Below are positions 17,375 through 25,550 of a stretch of DNA of 64,000 nt, in pieces (position 1 is the stretch's first letter; the number at the start of each line of letters is the position of its first letter). The stretch is from an uncultured Flaviramulus sp. (GTDB lineage Bacteria > Bacteroidota > Bacteroidia > Flavobacteriales > Flavobacteriaceae): assembly GCA_947495125.1 (NCBI GenBank), contig CANLXL010000001.1, positions 806,001 through 870,000 on the forward strand, given 5' to 3'. Under the pieces are notes generated by a model. It was not told the origin of the DNA and did not search any database. It was given only the letters and a program-made list of their open reading frames with translations. A program made the position numbers and the translations under genes.

Positions 17375-18868
17375 ATGAAAAAAATATTAATACTTATAGC
17401 AATCATTGCGGCATTTATAGGATGTGACAATGTAAATGAGATGCATGAACAGTATCTTCAGGAAGGATCTCCTGTATACTCGGGAAAGATTGATAGCTTA
17501 GATTGTTTTTCAGGTCTATACCGGCTAAAGGCATCTATCTATCCATCGCCTGATGTAAACAGAAAGGAGTTCAGGGTATATTGGAACAATTATGCAGATT
17601 CAATTGTTTTCCCTTATGACGAATCTGATATAAACGCTGAGACGGGAAGGTACGAAGTAATAATTGATGGCTTCGACCAACAGGCTATCGAAGGTTTTAC
17701 AACTTTAGTCTTTAGGAATTATGATGTTCAAGGGAATAAGTCCAGGGAAGTTGAATCGAATGTACTTATTTACGGAGATGATTTTAGATCGAGGTTGTTC
17801 AACCAGAGTGTGTCCGGTTTTGATGGCCAATATTTTAATCTTTTGCCTCGTGATAATATGGTAGGCCTGTGGGTTGAATACACAAAGAATGATGATACGC
17901 AAAACATTGTTGAATTTGAAGGCGGTGTTGAGAGTTTAAAAATGTTAGGTATCGAGCCAGACTTACCAGACTACAAAAGCGGTACGAGTTTCAAGTATAG
18001 AACATTATACCATTTGAATGAAACTGACATAGATTCAATTTATGTAGGAAACCCCAGTGAAACTGCACCTGTTGTTTTCCCGGACCCATTGATTATTGAA
18101 AATAATACGATTAATAAATACGGTTTTACCGAGACATTCAATATTCCGATTGGGGTCTATGAAGGAGAGACTTTTACTTCAGAATCTGATCAGTCATGGT
18201 GTACCGTAGTAAACAATAATGATAATGGTGTTATTGAGGTTTCAGTTGCAGAAAACATCACAGGAGACCCAACCATTACCTCCAGAACAGCAACAATTAC
18301 AGTAAGTGTGGTTGGTAAAACTGGAGATGAGTTCACTAAAGAAATCCAAATTATACAAAGCGATGCAATCAAACTGGACAACACCAAAGTCAACTGGTCT
18401 GTTGTTTCACTTTCGGACGAAGCCTATGGCGAAACCGCATGGGGTTGGGGTACAGCTAACCTGTGGGATGGTAGTTTAGGAGAACCAGGGTATCATACCA
18501 ATCCCCCTCAAACAACACCATTCTTTTTCAGTGTTAATTTAGGACAACCACTACTTATTGATGGACTAGAAATTGTACCAAGGCAACAGCATATTAAAAA
18601 TCCCGAAGTCTTTGAAGTATGGGCATCAAATACTGAAACTGAAGTAGGTGTCGATAAGGAATCTCCTGAATGGGAAGCTGCAGCTATTGCAGCCGGATGG
18701 GTAAAATTAAAACATATAGATTTTACTGGATGGACAGGGACTGATACAAGAACCGCCTATATAGGAGCATCCGAGAAATATCAGGTTATAAGAGTACGAG
18801 TTTTGAAAAATTCTCATGCAGGAGGCCATTTGAACCTCTTGGAATTATCAGTTATTGGAAAAGAATAA
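17375..18868 (+). CDS. DUF4998-BACON-discoidin-like surface lipoprotein
   Basis: A 497-aa lipoprotein starting at the ATG at 17375, 37 bp after the previous gene. The lipobox is AFIGCDNVNE. The first 200 residues resemble DUF4998 (KEFRVYWNNYADSIVFPY). A BACON-like domain lies at about 235-330 (SESDQSWCTVVNNNDNGVIE). A C-terminal F5/8 type C-like domain follows at about 345-497 (GTANLWDGSLGEPGYH, FTGWTGTDTRTAYIGASEKY). It is probably a glycan-binding surface protein and the last gene of the PUL 1 operon. Its final ~50 codons and terminator are duplicated in decayed form at 31.9-32.1 kb. Confidence 0.82.
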   Translation: MKKILILIAIIAAFIGCDNVNEMHEQYLQEGSPVYSGKIDSLDCFSGLYRLKASIYPSPDVNRKEFRVYWNNYADSIVFPYDESDINAETGRYEVIIDGFDQQAIEGFTTLVFRNYDVQGNKSREVESNVLIYGDDFRSRLFNQSVSGFDGQYFNLLPRDNMVGLWVEYTKNDDTQNIVEFEGGVESLKMLGIEPDLPDYKSGTSFKYRTLYHLNETDIDSIYVGNPSETAPVVFPDPLIIENNTINKYGFTETFNIPIGVYEGETFTSESDQSWCTVVNNNDNGVIEVSVAENITGDPTITSRTATITVSVVGKTGDEFTKEIQIIQSDAIKLDNTKVNWSVVSLSDEAYGETAWGWGTANLWDGSLGEPGYHTNPPQTTPFFFSVNLGQPLLIDGLEIVPRQQHIKNPEVFEVWASNTETEVGVDKESPEWEAAAIAAGWVKLKHIDFTGWTGTDTRTAYIGASEKYQVIRVRVLKNSHAGGHLNLLELSVIGKE

Positions 18869-18899
18869 ATAATTTTGAGTTTTGTTTTGAGCTAATTGA

Positions 18900-18940
18900 A
18901 AAGGCTTCAAGGAGTTTTTCTCTTTTGAAGCCTTTGATTT
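18900..18940 (+). terminator. Intrinsic terminator of PUL 1
   Basis: AAAGGCTTCAA (18900-18910) pairs perfectly with TTGAAGCCTTT (18925-18935), with partial pairing of the inner GGAG/CTCT, and is followed by a T-rich stretch. It starts 31 bp after the last PUL 1 gene. A second copy is at 32079-32113. Confidence 0.8.
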
Positions 18941-19186
18941 TGTCCGTCGAATAAAGAATAAAATAAAAATCAGTTGACGGTTTGTAAATTCTTCTTTTAT
19001 TGATAATGAATAAGAATTTTCATCTCTTTTCTTGTGGAAGCTAAAAGTCATAAATACTTCGAAAACTTCAGCATAGCCATCTTTTTTGGCTGGATAAAAG
19101 GATAAAAGTTCCGTGTATTAACACGTTGGTAACAAGCTGACAAATAAATAGAAACCAAAATTTAAATATAATAGTAAAACTACATT
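18936..19186. other. Intergenic region before the export cassette
   Basis: Apart from the terminator just before it, I see no gene. The next gene must have its promoter here, but I find no clean TAnnTTTG box. Confidence 0.3.
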
Positions 19187-19639
19187 ATGAAAAAAACATT
19201 ACAAAAGATAATAATTGCTCTTACAATAGTAGTAATAGTAGCAAGCTGTTCGACCTCGAGTAAAATTGCTAAAACTAATAATAATGCGCTTATAGGAACA
19301 TGGCAGTATTGTAACCAAGATGGAACTCCCATTATAAATAGATTTAATCAAGAAAATATTGCAACCTATAAAATATATTCCAACACTAATTATACGGTAG
19401 CCGATGTAGGGTTAGCTAATAAAAAAATATTTAGAAATCACATTGGTTCTTATGCTATTGACAATGATCAAATAACTGAAAGTGTTGGATATGTAGACGC
19501 TGGTTGGAAAAATATTAAAGGAAAAAAATACATATATAAATTTAAAATTGACAATGATTTATTAACCATTTCCAACGAAGATGAGGGCATTAAAGAAGTC
19601 TGGAAGAAAGTTGGATTTCTTATAGAAACGCCGAATTAG
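19187..19639 (+). CDS. Small DUF4488/lipocalin-like lipoprotein
   Basis: A 150-aa lipoprotein with signal segment and lipobox VIVASCSTSS. The mature part begins after a linker with ALIGTWQYCNQDGTP, then strand-rich sequence (IGSYAIDNDQITESVGYVD, KYIYKFKIDNDLLTIS). The GTW start and eight-strand pattern resemble lipocalin-like/DUF4488 proteins of Bacteroidota. Function unknown. It is the first gene before the TolC-led export cassette on the same strand, separated by 250 bp. It could be an accessory or immunity protein of that cassette or an unrelated gene. Confidence 0.6.
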   Translation: MKKTLQKIIIALTIVVIVASCSTSSKIAKTNNNALIGTWQYCNQDGTPIINRFNQENIATYKIYSNTNYTVADVGLANKKIFRNHIGSYAIDNDQITESVGYVDAGWKNIKGKKYIYKFKIDNDLLTISNEDEGIKEVWKKVGFLIETPN

Positions 19640-19891
19640 AAATGAAATTCCCAGTGAAAATAAGATAAGCAAGCCAAATATATGGAAGTGTTCATCTAAT
19701 GTGTGTAGGGAAGGCTACAGATTCACTGATGTAATACTTATAGGTGTCGGTGATAAACCATGCCAGTTCCCTAGAGGACAGTTCAGGATTTTCCAAAGCT
19801 ACCTAACCCTTAAAAATGGAACTTATCTTATAAATAAGGCTTTGTTGCTTAAATCACTCATGATTAAAAAGTTTTATAAATTAATATTTAA

Positions 19892-21418
19892 TTGTTACCC
19901 GATGTATTAGGCATAAAAGATCAATTTATCAAAGTTTTTATATTACAAATATTCTCTCTCATAGGCTTAAATGTTTTTGCCCAGAATTCAATGACTTTAT
20001 CTTTTGAGGAAGTAGTTAACAACCTGAGTTTAAAAAGTCCCTCAGCTAAAATAGTTAGTATAGATTTAAAAAATAGTAAGCTAGAGTTTGATAATTACAA
20101 AAAGAGCTTTTTGCCATCAATATCATTATCTCTTACACCATTTAATTTTAATCGCTCAATTAATTTGTTACAGAATCCAAGTGATGGTTCATATAGGTAT
20201 GTAGAAGATTATTTGGGTAATACCAATGGAGAGCTAAGTTTATCTCAAAATATTGGAGTTACAGGAGGACAGCTTACGATAAATACTAGTCAAAATTTTG
20301 TCAACGAGTTTTCAAGTTCTAGAAGAACTTTTAATAGTTTACCCTTTTCAATTTCATACAGTCAAAGTTTATTTGGCGGATATAGAACATACAGATACGA
20401 AAAAGAGCAAGCTTATAAAAAGAATACAGAGTCAGAACTTGATTATTGCATAGAAATTCTAAAAATTCAGCAACAAGCATCAAATCTTTATATCTCTGTT
20501 TATGCATCTTTACTTGAAAAAAACATCAAATTAAGTAATCTAAAACAATCAGACTCTTTGCAAAGAGTAGCTGAGGTTCGATTTGAAACAGGTAGTATTA
20601 CAAAACATGATTACGATCTTATAAAAATTAAAAAAACTGAAAGAGAATACCAATTGGAGGAAGCAAAAGCGAAATATAAAAAACATATGAAGTCTTTGTT
20701 AGATTATTTGGGATTGCCAACACATAATAATCTTCAGAAATACAAGTTATTTAAGCCTGATTTTAATTTGCCCTTTGGCTTGAATAAAGAAACAGTTCTT
20801 TCTATAGTAAACCAAAATAATCCTTTTAGATTAAAGCAAGAATTAAAGAAGCTGGAGATTGAAGCAGAATTCTTTAATAAAAAGTTAAACAATTCAGTAA
20901 ACCCTAATATTAGTATTAGTTATGGAAGTAACCAATTTTCTGATAATTTTTTAGATTCTTATAGGAACCCAAATTCTAGACAATCTGTTTCTCTTTCTTT
21001 ATCTATACCTATTTTTAAGTGGGGAGTTGATAAGAATACTTTAAAAATTGCCGATAACAATTATAAGAAAAAATTAACTATTCTTAAGAACGAAGAAATT
21101 GAATTCTATAATGATTTAGAGGAAAAAACCTTGGTATATAATTCTACTATTAATCAATTCTTTTTATCAGAACAAAAATATAAAATTTATAAAAAGCACT
21201 ATGAATTAATGCAACAAACATTTTTATTAGAAAAAGCTTCTATATATGATTTATATTCAGCAAAAAATGAAGAGCAAAATGCCATGCAAAAATATATTGA
21301 TGCATTAAATAATGTATGGGATGCATATTTTACACTAAGAACCCTAACCTTATATGATTTTGTGAAGAATGAAGAGCTTATCCCTAAAATAATAGTGAAA
21401 ACAAAACCTAATTTATAA
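19892..21418 (+). CDS. TolC-family outer-membrane export channel
   Basis: A 508-aa TolC-like protein with an N-terminal hydrophobic signal (FILQIFSLIGLNVFAQN), long amphipathic helices (ASNLYISVYASLLEKNIKLS, VAEVRFETGSITKHDYDLIK), strand-rich barrel segments (LSLSIPIFKWGVDKNTLKIA) and a repeat of that pattern in the second half. The only in-frame start before the signal is a TTG at 19892, because a TAA precedes it directly. An ATG in another frame at 19861 reads MIKKFYKLIF, which looks like a natural N-terminus, so a small frameshift near the start is possible. With the HlyD adaptor and C39-ABC exporter downstream it forms a tripartite type I system. Its last ~40 codons recur in decayed form at 23.0 kb. 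Confidence 0.82.
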   Translation: MLPDVLGIKDQFIKVFILQIFSLIGLNVFAQNSMTLSFEEVVNNLSLKSPSAKIVSIDLKNSKLEFDNYKKSFLPSISLSLTPFNFNRSINLLQNPSDGSYRYVEDYLGNTNGELSLSQNIGVTGGQLTINTSQNFVNEFSSSRRTFNSLPFSISYSQSLFGGYRTYRYEKEQAYKKNTESELDYCIEILKIQQQASNLYISVYASLLEKNIKLSNLKQSDSLQRVAEVRFETGSITKHDYDLIKIKKTEREYQLEEAKAKYKKHMKSLLDYLGLPTHNNLQKYKLFKPDFNLPFGLNKETVLSIVNQNNPFRLKQELKKLEIEAEFFNKKLNNSVNPNISISYGSNQFSDNFLDSYRNPNSRQSVSLSLSIPIFKWGVDKNTLKIADNNYKKKLTILKNEEIEFYNDLEEKTLVYNSTINQFFLSEQKYKIYKKHYELMQQTFLLEKASIYDLYSAKNEEQNAMQKYIDALNNVWDAYFTLRTLTLYDFVKNEELIPKIIVKTKPNL

Positions 21419-21441
21419 TAAACCTTTAAATTTTTAATACA

Positions 21442-22086
21442 ATGAAAAAACTAAAAAAACTTAATCTAAATCAATTAGCTACAGAGATGCATGAGATTGG
21501 TGAAGTTGATCAATCTAATTATGTAGGGGGAAGTGTGTTTTTTGACCCAAGTGGAAATTATTTAGGAACAAGTGGGTTGGGAGATGACATTCAAATAATT
21601 TCTGCAGATGAGTTTATCCATAACCAAACTTATGGGTTGAGTTCTTCTGGAGTAGCCATATCAAGCTCTAGTTCGGGTACGCAATGGGCAGTAGTTAATC
21701 ATTATCTTTCTGGTTCTGGGTCTTCAGGTTCAGGTTTTTTAATGAATAATGTACAGATAGCAAGCCCTACTATTGATGCTGAAGCAGGTTTTACTACGGA
21801 TGGTGATTTCTATATTAAATCAGGTAGTTATGTATTGGACAATGAATCAGATTTAATTAATACTCTTGCGCATGAAGAGAACCATTATATAAATAATTTC
21901 GACGGAAGTGCTACAGGAGAGATTAACGCTATTAATGCACAAATAGCACATGCTTCTTATTCAACAACAAGTAGTTATTATAAAGGTGAAGTAGCAGACT
22001 ATTTATACGACCAATGGGAAAGACAAGGTATTGCAAACGATCCTGGTTATACATTAGCTGATGCACGGACCCATTGCGGTTTGTAG
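21442..22086 (+). CDS. Double-glycine-leader HExxH protein 1 (putative exported effector)
   Basis: A 214-aa protein with a charged leader of 30 residues ending in NYVGG, a typical C39-peptidase (double-glycine) cleavage site. The predicted mature part starts SVFFDPSGNYLG. A Ser/Gly-rich section lies at about 66-98 (AISSSSSGTQW, LSGSGSSGSGF). H144-E-E-N-H148 fits HExxH, with a candidate third ligand E160 in GEINAI. One Cys lies near the C-terminus (HCGL). It sits 23 bp after tolC and upstream of the HlyD/C39-ABC genes, so export by that system is likely. The function is inferred: a secreted metallopeptidase-like toxin or processing enzyme. I do not recognise the mature family. A paralogue follows at 23146. 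Confidence 0.75.
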   Translation: MKKLKKLNLNQLATEMHEIGEVDQSNYVGGSVFFDPSGNYLGTSGLGDDIQIISADEFIHNQTYGLSSSGVAISSSSSGTQWAVVNHYLSGSGSSGSGFLMNNVQIASPTIDAEAGFTTDGDFYIKSGSYVLDNESDLINTLAHEENHYINNFDGSATGEINAINAQIAHASYSTTSSYYKGEVADYLYDQWERQGIANDPGYTLADARTHCGL

Positions 22087-22277
22087 GTGAATAGTTTTTA
22101 ATATGAAAAAACAATAGTGTTACCCAGTTAAGTCTCATAAATTCTACTTTATAGTCTTGTAGCAAATGCCGTTATTGGGTTTGTTGGAAATTTATCTTTA
22201 AAATCACAAAAGTAATTGCTAGTGATTTTTAGCACCTTGAGAACTAAATGGGTAATCCAATTAAAAAATATAAAATT

Positions 22278-22910
22278 ATGAGAGTTATAGTGTATATAGT
22301 GCTAATGATATGCTCTGTTCATTTATTCGGACAAGAAGCCTTTAATAATTTGGAAAAAGAGACCGAAAAATTATTTCAAAAAGAAGGATTCAATTATCAA
22401 GATGCAGACTGCGATAAATTATTGATAGATTCTAAGAGTTATTTTTTTAAAAAATCACCAATAACTTACTTTAAAGGTTACACAAGAGTTTTTGATGAGC
22501 AAGAAGTTTTAGTAGTAATGATTCCTTTTTTACCGGGAAATAAAGGCTATAATATTACTTGGGTATTAAAAAAAGAGAGATTATATATTCAAAATATAAG
22601 TTTAATTGAAAATAACGGAAAATTTGAACGAACATCAAAGGGAGAAATAATAGAAAAACCTTACAAAAAACTTAAGAAAGAAGAAATAAAAAAACGTATT
22701 GAGAAATTTACTAATTCTAAATTTAATAAAGAAGGATTACTACCTGCTAAATGGGTAAATGGAGAATTTGGACTAATTACAATAAAGCTAGATAATAGTA
22801 AAAAATATAATAATTCATATGGAGAATATTTGGAAAAGAATCAAAAGCACTATAAAATGATTTTTAAAAAAGGTAAGCTAAAACTAATGCTTTTGGCTAA
22901 AAAAGGATAA
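22278..22910 (+). CDS. Partner protein 1, Sec-exported (putative immunity)
   Basis: A 210-aa protein from the ATG at 22278 (MRVIVYIVLMICSVHLFGQ is a clear signal peptide); the frame is open back to 22248. The mature part contains a domain of about 150 residues also found at the C-terminus of the protein encoded at 23794. Shared blocks include YFKGYT/HFKGYT, KGYNITWVLK/KGYSIKWVVK and KFNKEGLLPAKWVN/KFNKEGLLPATWVN. Each copy follows a double-glycine HExxH gene. Pairing, Sec export and strand-rich character suggest an envelope immunity or inhibitor protein, though a chaperone or target-binding partner is possible. No known domain recognised. The C-terminus is very lysine-rich. Confidence 0.65.
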   Translation: MRVIVYIVLMICSVHLFGQEAFNNLEKETEKLFQKEGFNYQDADCDKLLIDSKSYFFKKSPITYFKGYTRVFDEQEVLVVMIPFLPGNKGYNITWVLKKERLYIQNISLIENNGKFERTSKGEIIEKPYKKLKKEEIKKRIEKFTNSKFNKEGLLPAKWVNGEFGLITIKLDNSKKYNNSYGEYLEKNQKHYKMIFKKGKLKLMLLAKKG

Positions 22911-23007
22911 GAATTTTATGTAAACGCGTTGATTTTTCAAGTAGTGTATAGCATTAAATAGTTTTAATGACAGGATTTCAGATATGGTTATTGTAAGTCA
23001 TTCTTAG

Positions 23008-23145
23008 TGCATTAATAATGTATAGGAGGCATATTTTACACTAAAAACCCAAACCTTAAATGATTTTGTGAATAATGAAGAGCTTATTCCTAAATTAATA
23101 GTGAAAACAAAACCTAATTTTAATAAACCTTAAATTTTTAACATA
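23008..23145 (+). pseudogene. Decayed duplicate of the tolC 3' end
   Basis: This 138-bp stretch is nearly identical to 21301-21441, the last ~40 codons of tolC plus its downstream spacer. It still encodes DFVNNEELIPKLIVKTKPNF, against DFVKNEELIPKIIVKTKPNL in the intact gene, but frameshifts and a stop interrupt the upstream part. It shows that a unit running from the tolC 3' end through effector and partner was tandemly duplicated. Confidence 0.85.
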
Positions 23146-23778
23146 ATGAAAAAACTAAAAAGATTAAACAAAGCCAAACTTGCATTTGATATGCTGGAGA
23201 AAGAGATGACAGTTATTAATGACTCTGATGAACTTAAAAGTTATACTGGGGGTGATTATTATTATGATTCTAGTGGTAATTTAATTAGTCAGACCCCCAC
23301 GGGAGACCAATTGTTCGTGGTCATTAATGGTGTGACTAAAAATTTAACAGAAGCTGGCGCTCAAATTCAGCAAAATGTTGTTAATAATAATTTTCTAAGT
23401 GGCACTCCATTTTCGTCTGGTGTAACTATGAACAGTAGCTCTTCTGGGGATGTATCTGGGTTGTCTGCAAATGGAAGCTTAATAATAGGTGCTAATAGTT
23501 ATATTCTTTCTAATTATTCGTCATTAGAAAGTTCTATAGCTCATGAAAAATACCATTTTGATAATAATCATTATATGATAGATAATTTTACTCAACAACA
23601 ACAAAAACAAAATGAAGTGAACACATATGAACACCAAATTGGTCTACCCGGATATTTAGACACTAGTAACAGCTATAGATCAGCTGTAGCGGTGCAGCTA
23701 CACTTATCTAGACAAGCAGCTGGAATTGAAAGCACTATAGAACAAGCAAAAGTAGATTGTCTTGTTCAGGGTTATTAA
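23146..23778 (+). CDS. Double-glycine-leader HExxH protein 2 (putative exported effector)
   Basis: A 210-aa paralogue of the protein encoded at 21442. The leader MKKLKRLNKAKLAFDMLEKE ends at KSYTGG (cleavage after residue 36). The mature start DYYYDSSGNLIS parallels the FFDPSGNYLG start of copy 1. Shared features are a Ser/Asn/Gly-rich central part, H133-E-K-Y-H137 (HExxH) with candidate ligand E157 in NEVNTY, and a Cys near the C-terminus (KVDCLVQGY). Sequence between motifs has drifted strongly, which would fit diversification of toxin or substrate specificity. The first codons and upstream 130 bp remain close to copy 1. The partner gene starts 15 bp downstream. Confidence 0.75.
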   Translation: MKKLKRLNKAKLAFDMLEKEMTVINDSDELKSYTGGDYYYDSSGNLISQTPTGDQLFVVINGVTKNLTEAGAQIQQNVVNNNFLSGTPFSSGVTMNSSSSGDVSGLSANGSLIIGANSYILSNYSSLESSIAHEKYHFDNNHYMIDNFTQQQQKQNEVNTYEHQIGLPGYLDTSNSYRSAVAVQLHLSRQAAGIESTIEQAKVDCLVQGY

Positions 23779-23793
23779 TTTAAGATTAAAAAT

Positions 23794-25020
23794 ATGAAAA
23801 AGTTATTTATTTTATTATGCTTCATGAGTATATCTATACACAGTATAGCGCAGTACTTTCCAATAGACACTTTACATTTAAATAATTCATACAGAGAACT
23901 TCAAAAAGATTTTAATTCTTTAAAAAAACAACAGGATTTTCTAAAAGCATTTCCCTCTACATACACGGAAATGATTATGACTTATCAATATGTTCCAGAC
24001 CCAAACTATGATTTAACAATGTACCATAAAACGTCTAATCATTTTTACCATGGATTGGGAAAATTACATTTAATACAAGACAGTATCTATTGCGATAAGT
24101 TAATTAACCTGAGCTTAGGAGGGAGAAAAGACTATGATGGTGGTGCAGGTTTCAAACTACAATGGATAATAGGCGAATACTTGATAGAAAACTTAGAAGT
24201 TATGTTGGATAGACTCCATAAAAAAACATATGTTGAACAATTTTCTTTTTGGTATTTCTTTTTTCTTAATACATCATCATTTATGCATGCGAAAAAATTT
24301 AATTATACCAATTTAAAAAGAATAATGCATAAATACGATAGTGATCTAAAATTAATAGAAGCTGCGTATAATGCATCTTATGATAAAGATTTAAAGCTTA
24401 TTCATACATATCCATATCCTTATTTATATAGAAAAATGTTAGGAGAAGATAGTTCTTTATTTAGAGAAAACAGGGACAAAGAGGATGCGCGAAAAACGGG
24501 AATAGACTATGCAGACAATCGGTGCGATATGATAGTAATAGATAAAAAAATATTTTTTATCAAGCAAACACCTATAAGTCATTTTAAAGGGTATACAAAT
24601 CTGTTTAATGATTATAATGTTATTAAGTTAGCAGGCTTTAAAGGAATTGGAGATAAAGGTTATTCTATTAAGTGGGTTGTAAAAAATAATCTGCTTTTTA
24701 TTAAAGATATTGAATTAAGCCTACCAGTGTCATCTTCAAACCCACACATAAAGATTATAAGTGATGTAAGTGATGCAGAAATAAAAAAGCGCATTGAGGA
24801 ATTTACAGGTGAAAAATTTAACAAAGAAGGATTATTGCCAGCAACTTGGGTTAATGAGGAATTGGGCGTTTTAAGTATACATCCTAAAGATTACAAAAAA
24901 ATGTTTGAAAGAATAGGCAATACCTCACATCATAGAAATAATCAAGAGCATTATGGTATAAAATTTAAAGATGGAAAATATATAGGAATAAAACTTATAA
25001 AAGGAAAAACTATTGAATAG
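23794..25020 (+). CDS. Partner protein 2, Sec-exported with extra N-terminal domain
   Basis: A 408-aa protein with the signal peptide MKKLFILLCFMSISIHSIAQ. Residues about 22-235 form a helical, Tyr/Lys-rich domain not present in partner 1. Residues about 240-405 are homologous to partner 1 (CDMIVIDKKIFFIKQTPISH, AEIKKRIEEFTGEKFNKEGL). It starts 15 bp after effector 2, so the two are surely co-transcribed. By analogy with toxin-immunity pairs it may protect the producer, but the added N-terminal domain suggests a further role such as anchoring or sensing. No named domain recognised. Confidence 0.65.
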   Translation: MKKLFILLCFMSISIHSIAQYFPIDTLHLNNSYRELQKDFNSLKKQQDFLKAFPSTYTEMIMTYQYVPDPNYDLTMYHKTSNHFYHGLGKLHLIQDSIYCDKLINLSLGGRKDYDGGAGFKLQWIIGEYLIENLEVMLDRLHKKTYVEQFSFWYFFFLNTSSFMHAKKFNYTNLKRIMHKYDSDLKLIEAAYNASYDKDLKLIHTYPYPYLYRKMLGEDSSLFRENRDKEDARKTGIDYADNRCDMIVIDKKIFFIKQTPISHFKGYTNLFNDYNVIKLAGFKGIGDKGYSIKWVVKNNLLFIKDIELSLPVSSSNPHIKIISDVSDAEIKKRIEEFTGEKFNKEGLLPATWVNEELGVLSIHPKDYKKMFERIGNTSHHRNNQEHYGIKFKDGKYIGIKLIKGKTIE

Positions 25021-25550
25021 TAAAAGTTTTAAAAGACTTAGCTTGCTTTAAGTAACTGTTAAAATCTAAAAAATTGTATGCCGTATTTTGTAATAAAGAT
25101 ACCCCAAATGCAAATGATGACTTAGAATCAGGTTGTTACTATTCTATTAAATGAAATGAATTTTTAAATGATTAGAAGGTATCCTAAAAGAGAATGTGTT
25201 CTGAGCTAAAAAAAATAGAATAAGGTTGAATTGTAATTACATTTCAATTTATGGATTATAAGAACTTTAACTTTATATGTAATGCAATTTCGGATCAAAA
25301 TAAATCGAACCTAAACACTTGGAACAACAATAAATATAAGTTTATCGATGTTAAAAAAATAATTGATCTAAAATTAATAATTGGTAAAAAAAGACAGTTT
25401 TTTTTCAAATAAATTATTTGTGCACTGAGGCTGCTAAAGATAGTACAGATACAGGAATTTTAAGAACGAATAGCGAATTACTTAAATTCAAGGAATAATT
25501 GATTAGTTATTACTAAAACATTTGTCTTCATATAAAATAAATAAGAATTT
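25021..25550. other. 530-bp gap with a broken or small ORF
   Basis: A possible 53-aa ORF runs from an ATG at 25251 to 25412 (MDYKNFNFICNAISDQNKSN...) and is very Asn/Lys-rich. Around an A7 run near 25386-25392 the frame switches to one continuing to 25497 with CTEAAKDSTDTGILRTNSEL. Together they could be one ~80-aa gene with a frameshift, or chance. No double-glycine leader is present. Nothing else was recognised in the gap. Confidence 0.25.

Noticed and set aside
19701-19910. 69-aa plus-strand ORF before tolC
   Set aside because: No protein-like pattern apart from its last residues, which overlap the tolC start region and are better explained as part of an original tolC N-terminus.
21442-23778. 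Lanthipeptide or radical-SAM-modified peptide precursors
   Set aside because: The proteins are over 200 aa with folded-domain character, and no LanM/LanB, radical SAM or YcaO gene is present nearby.
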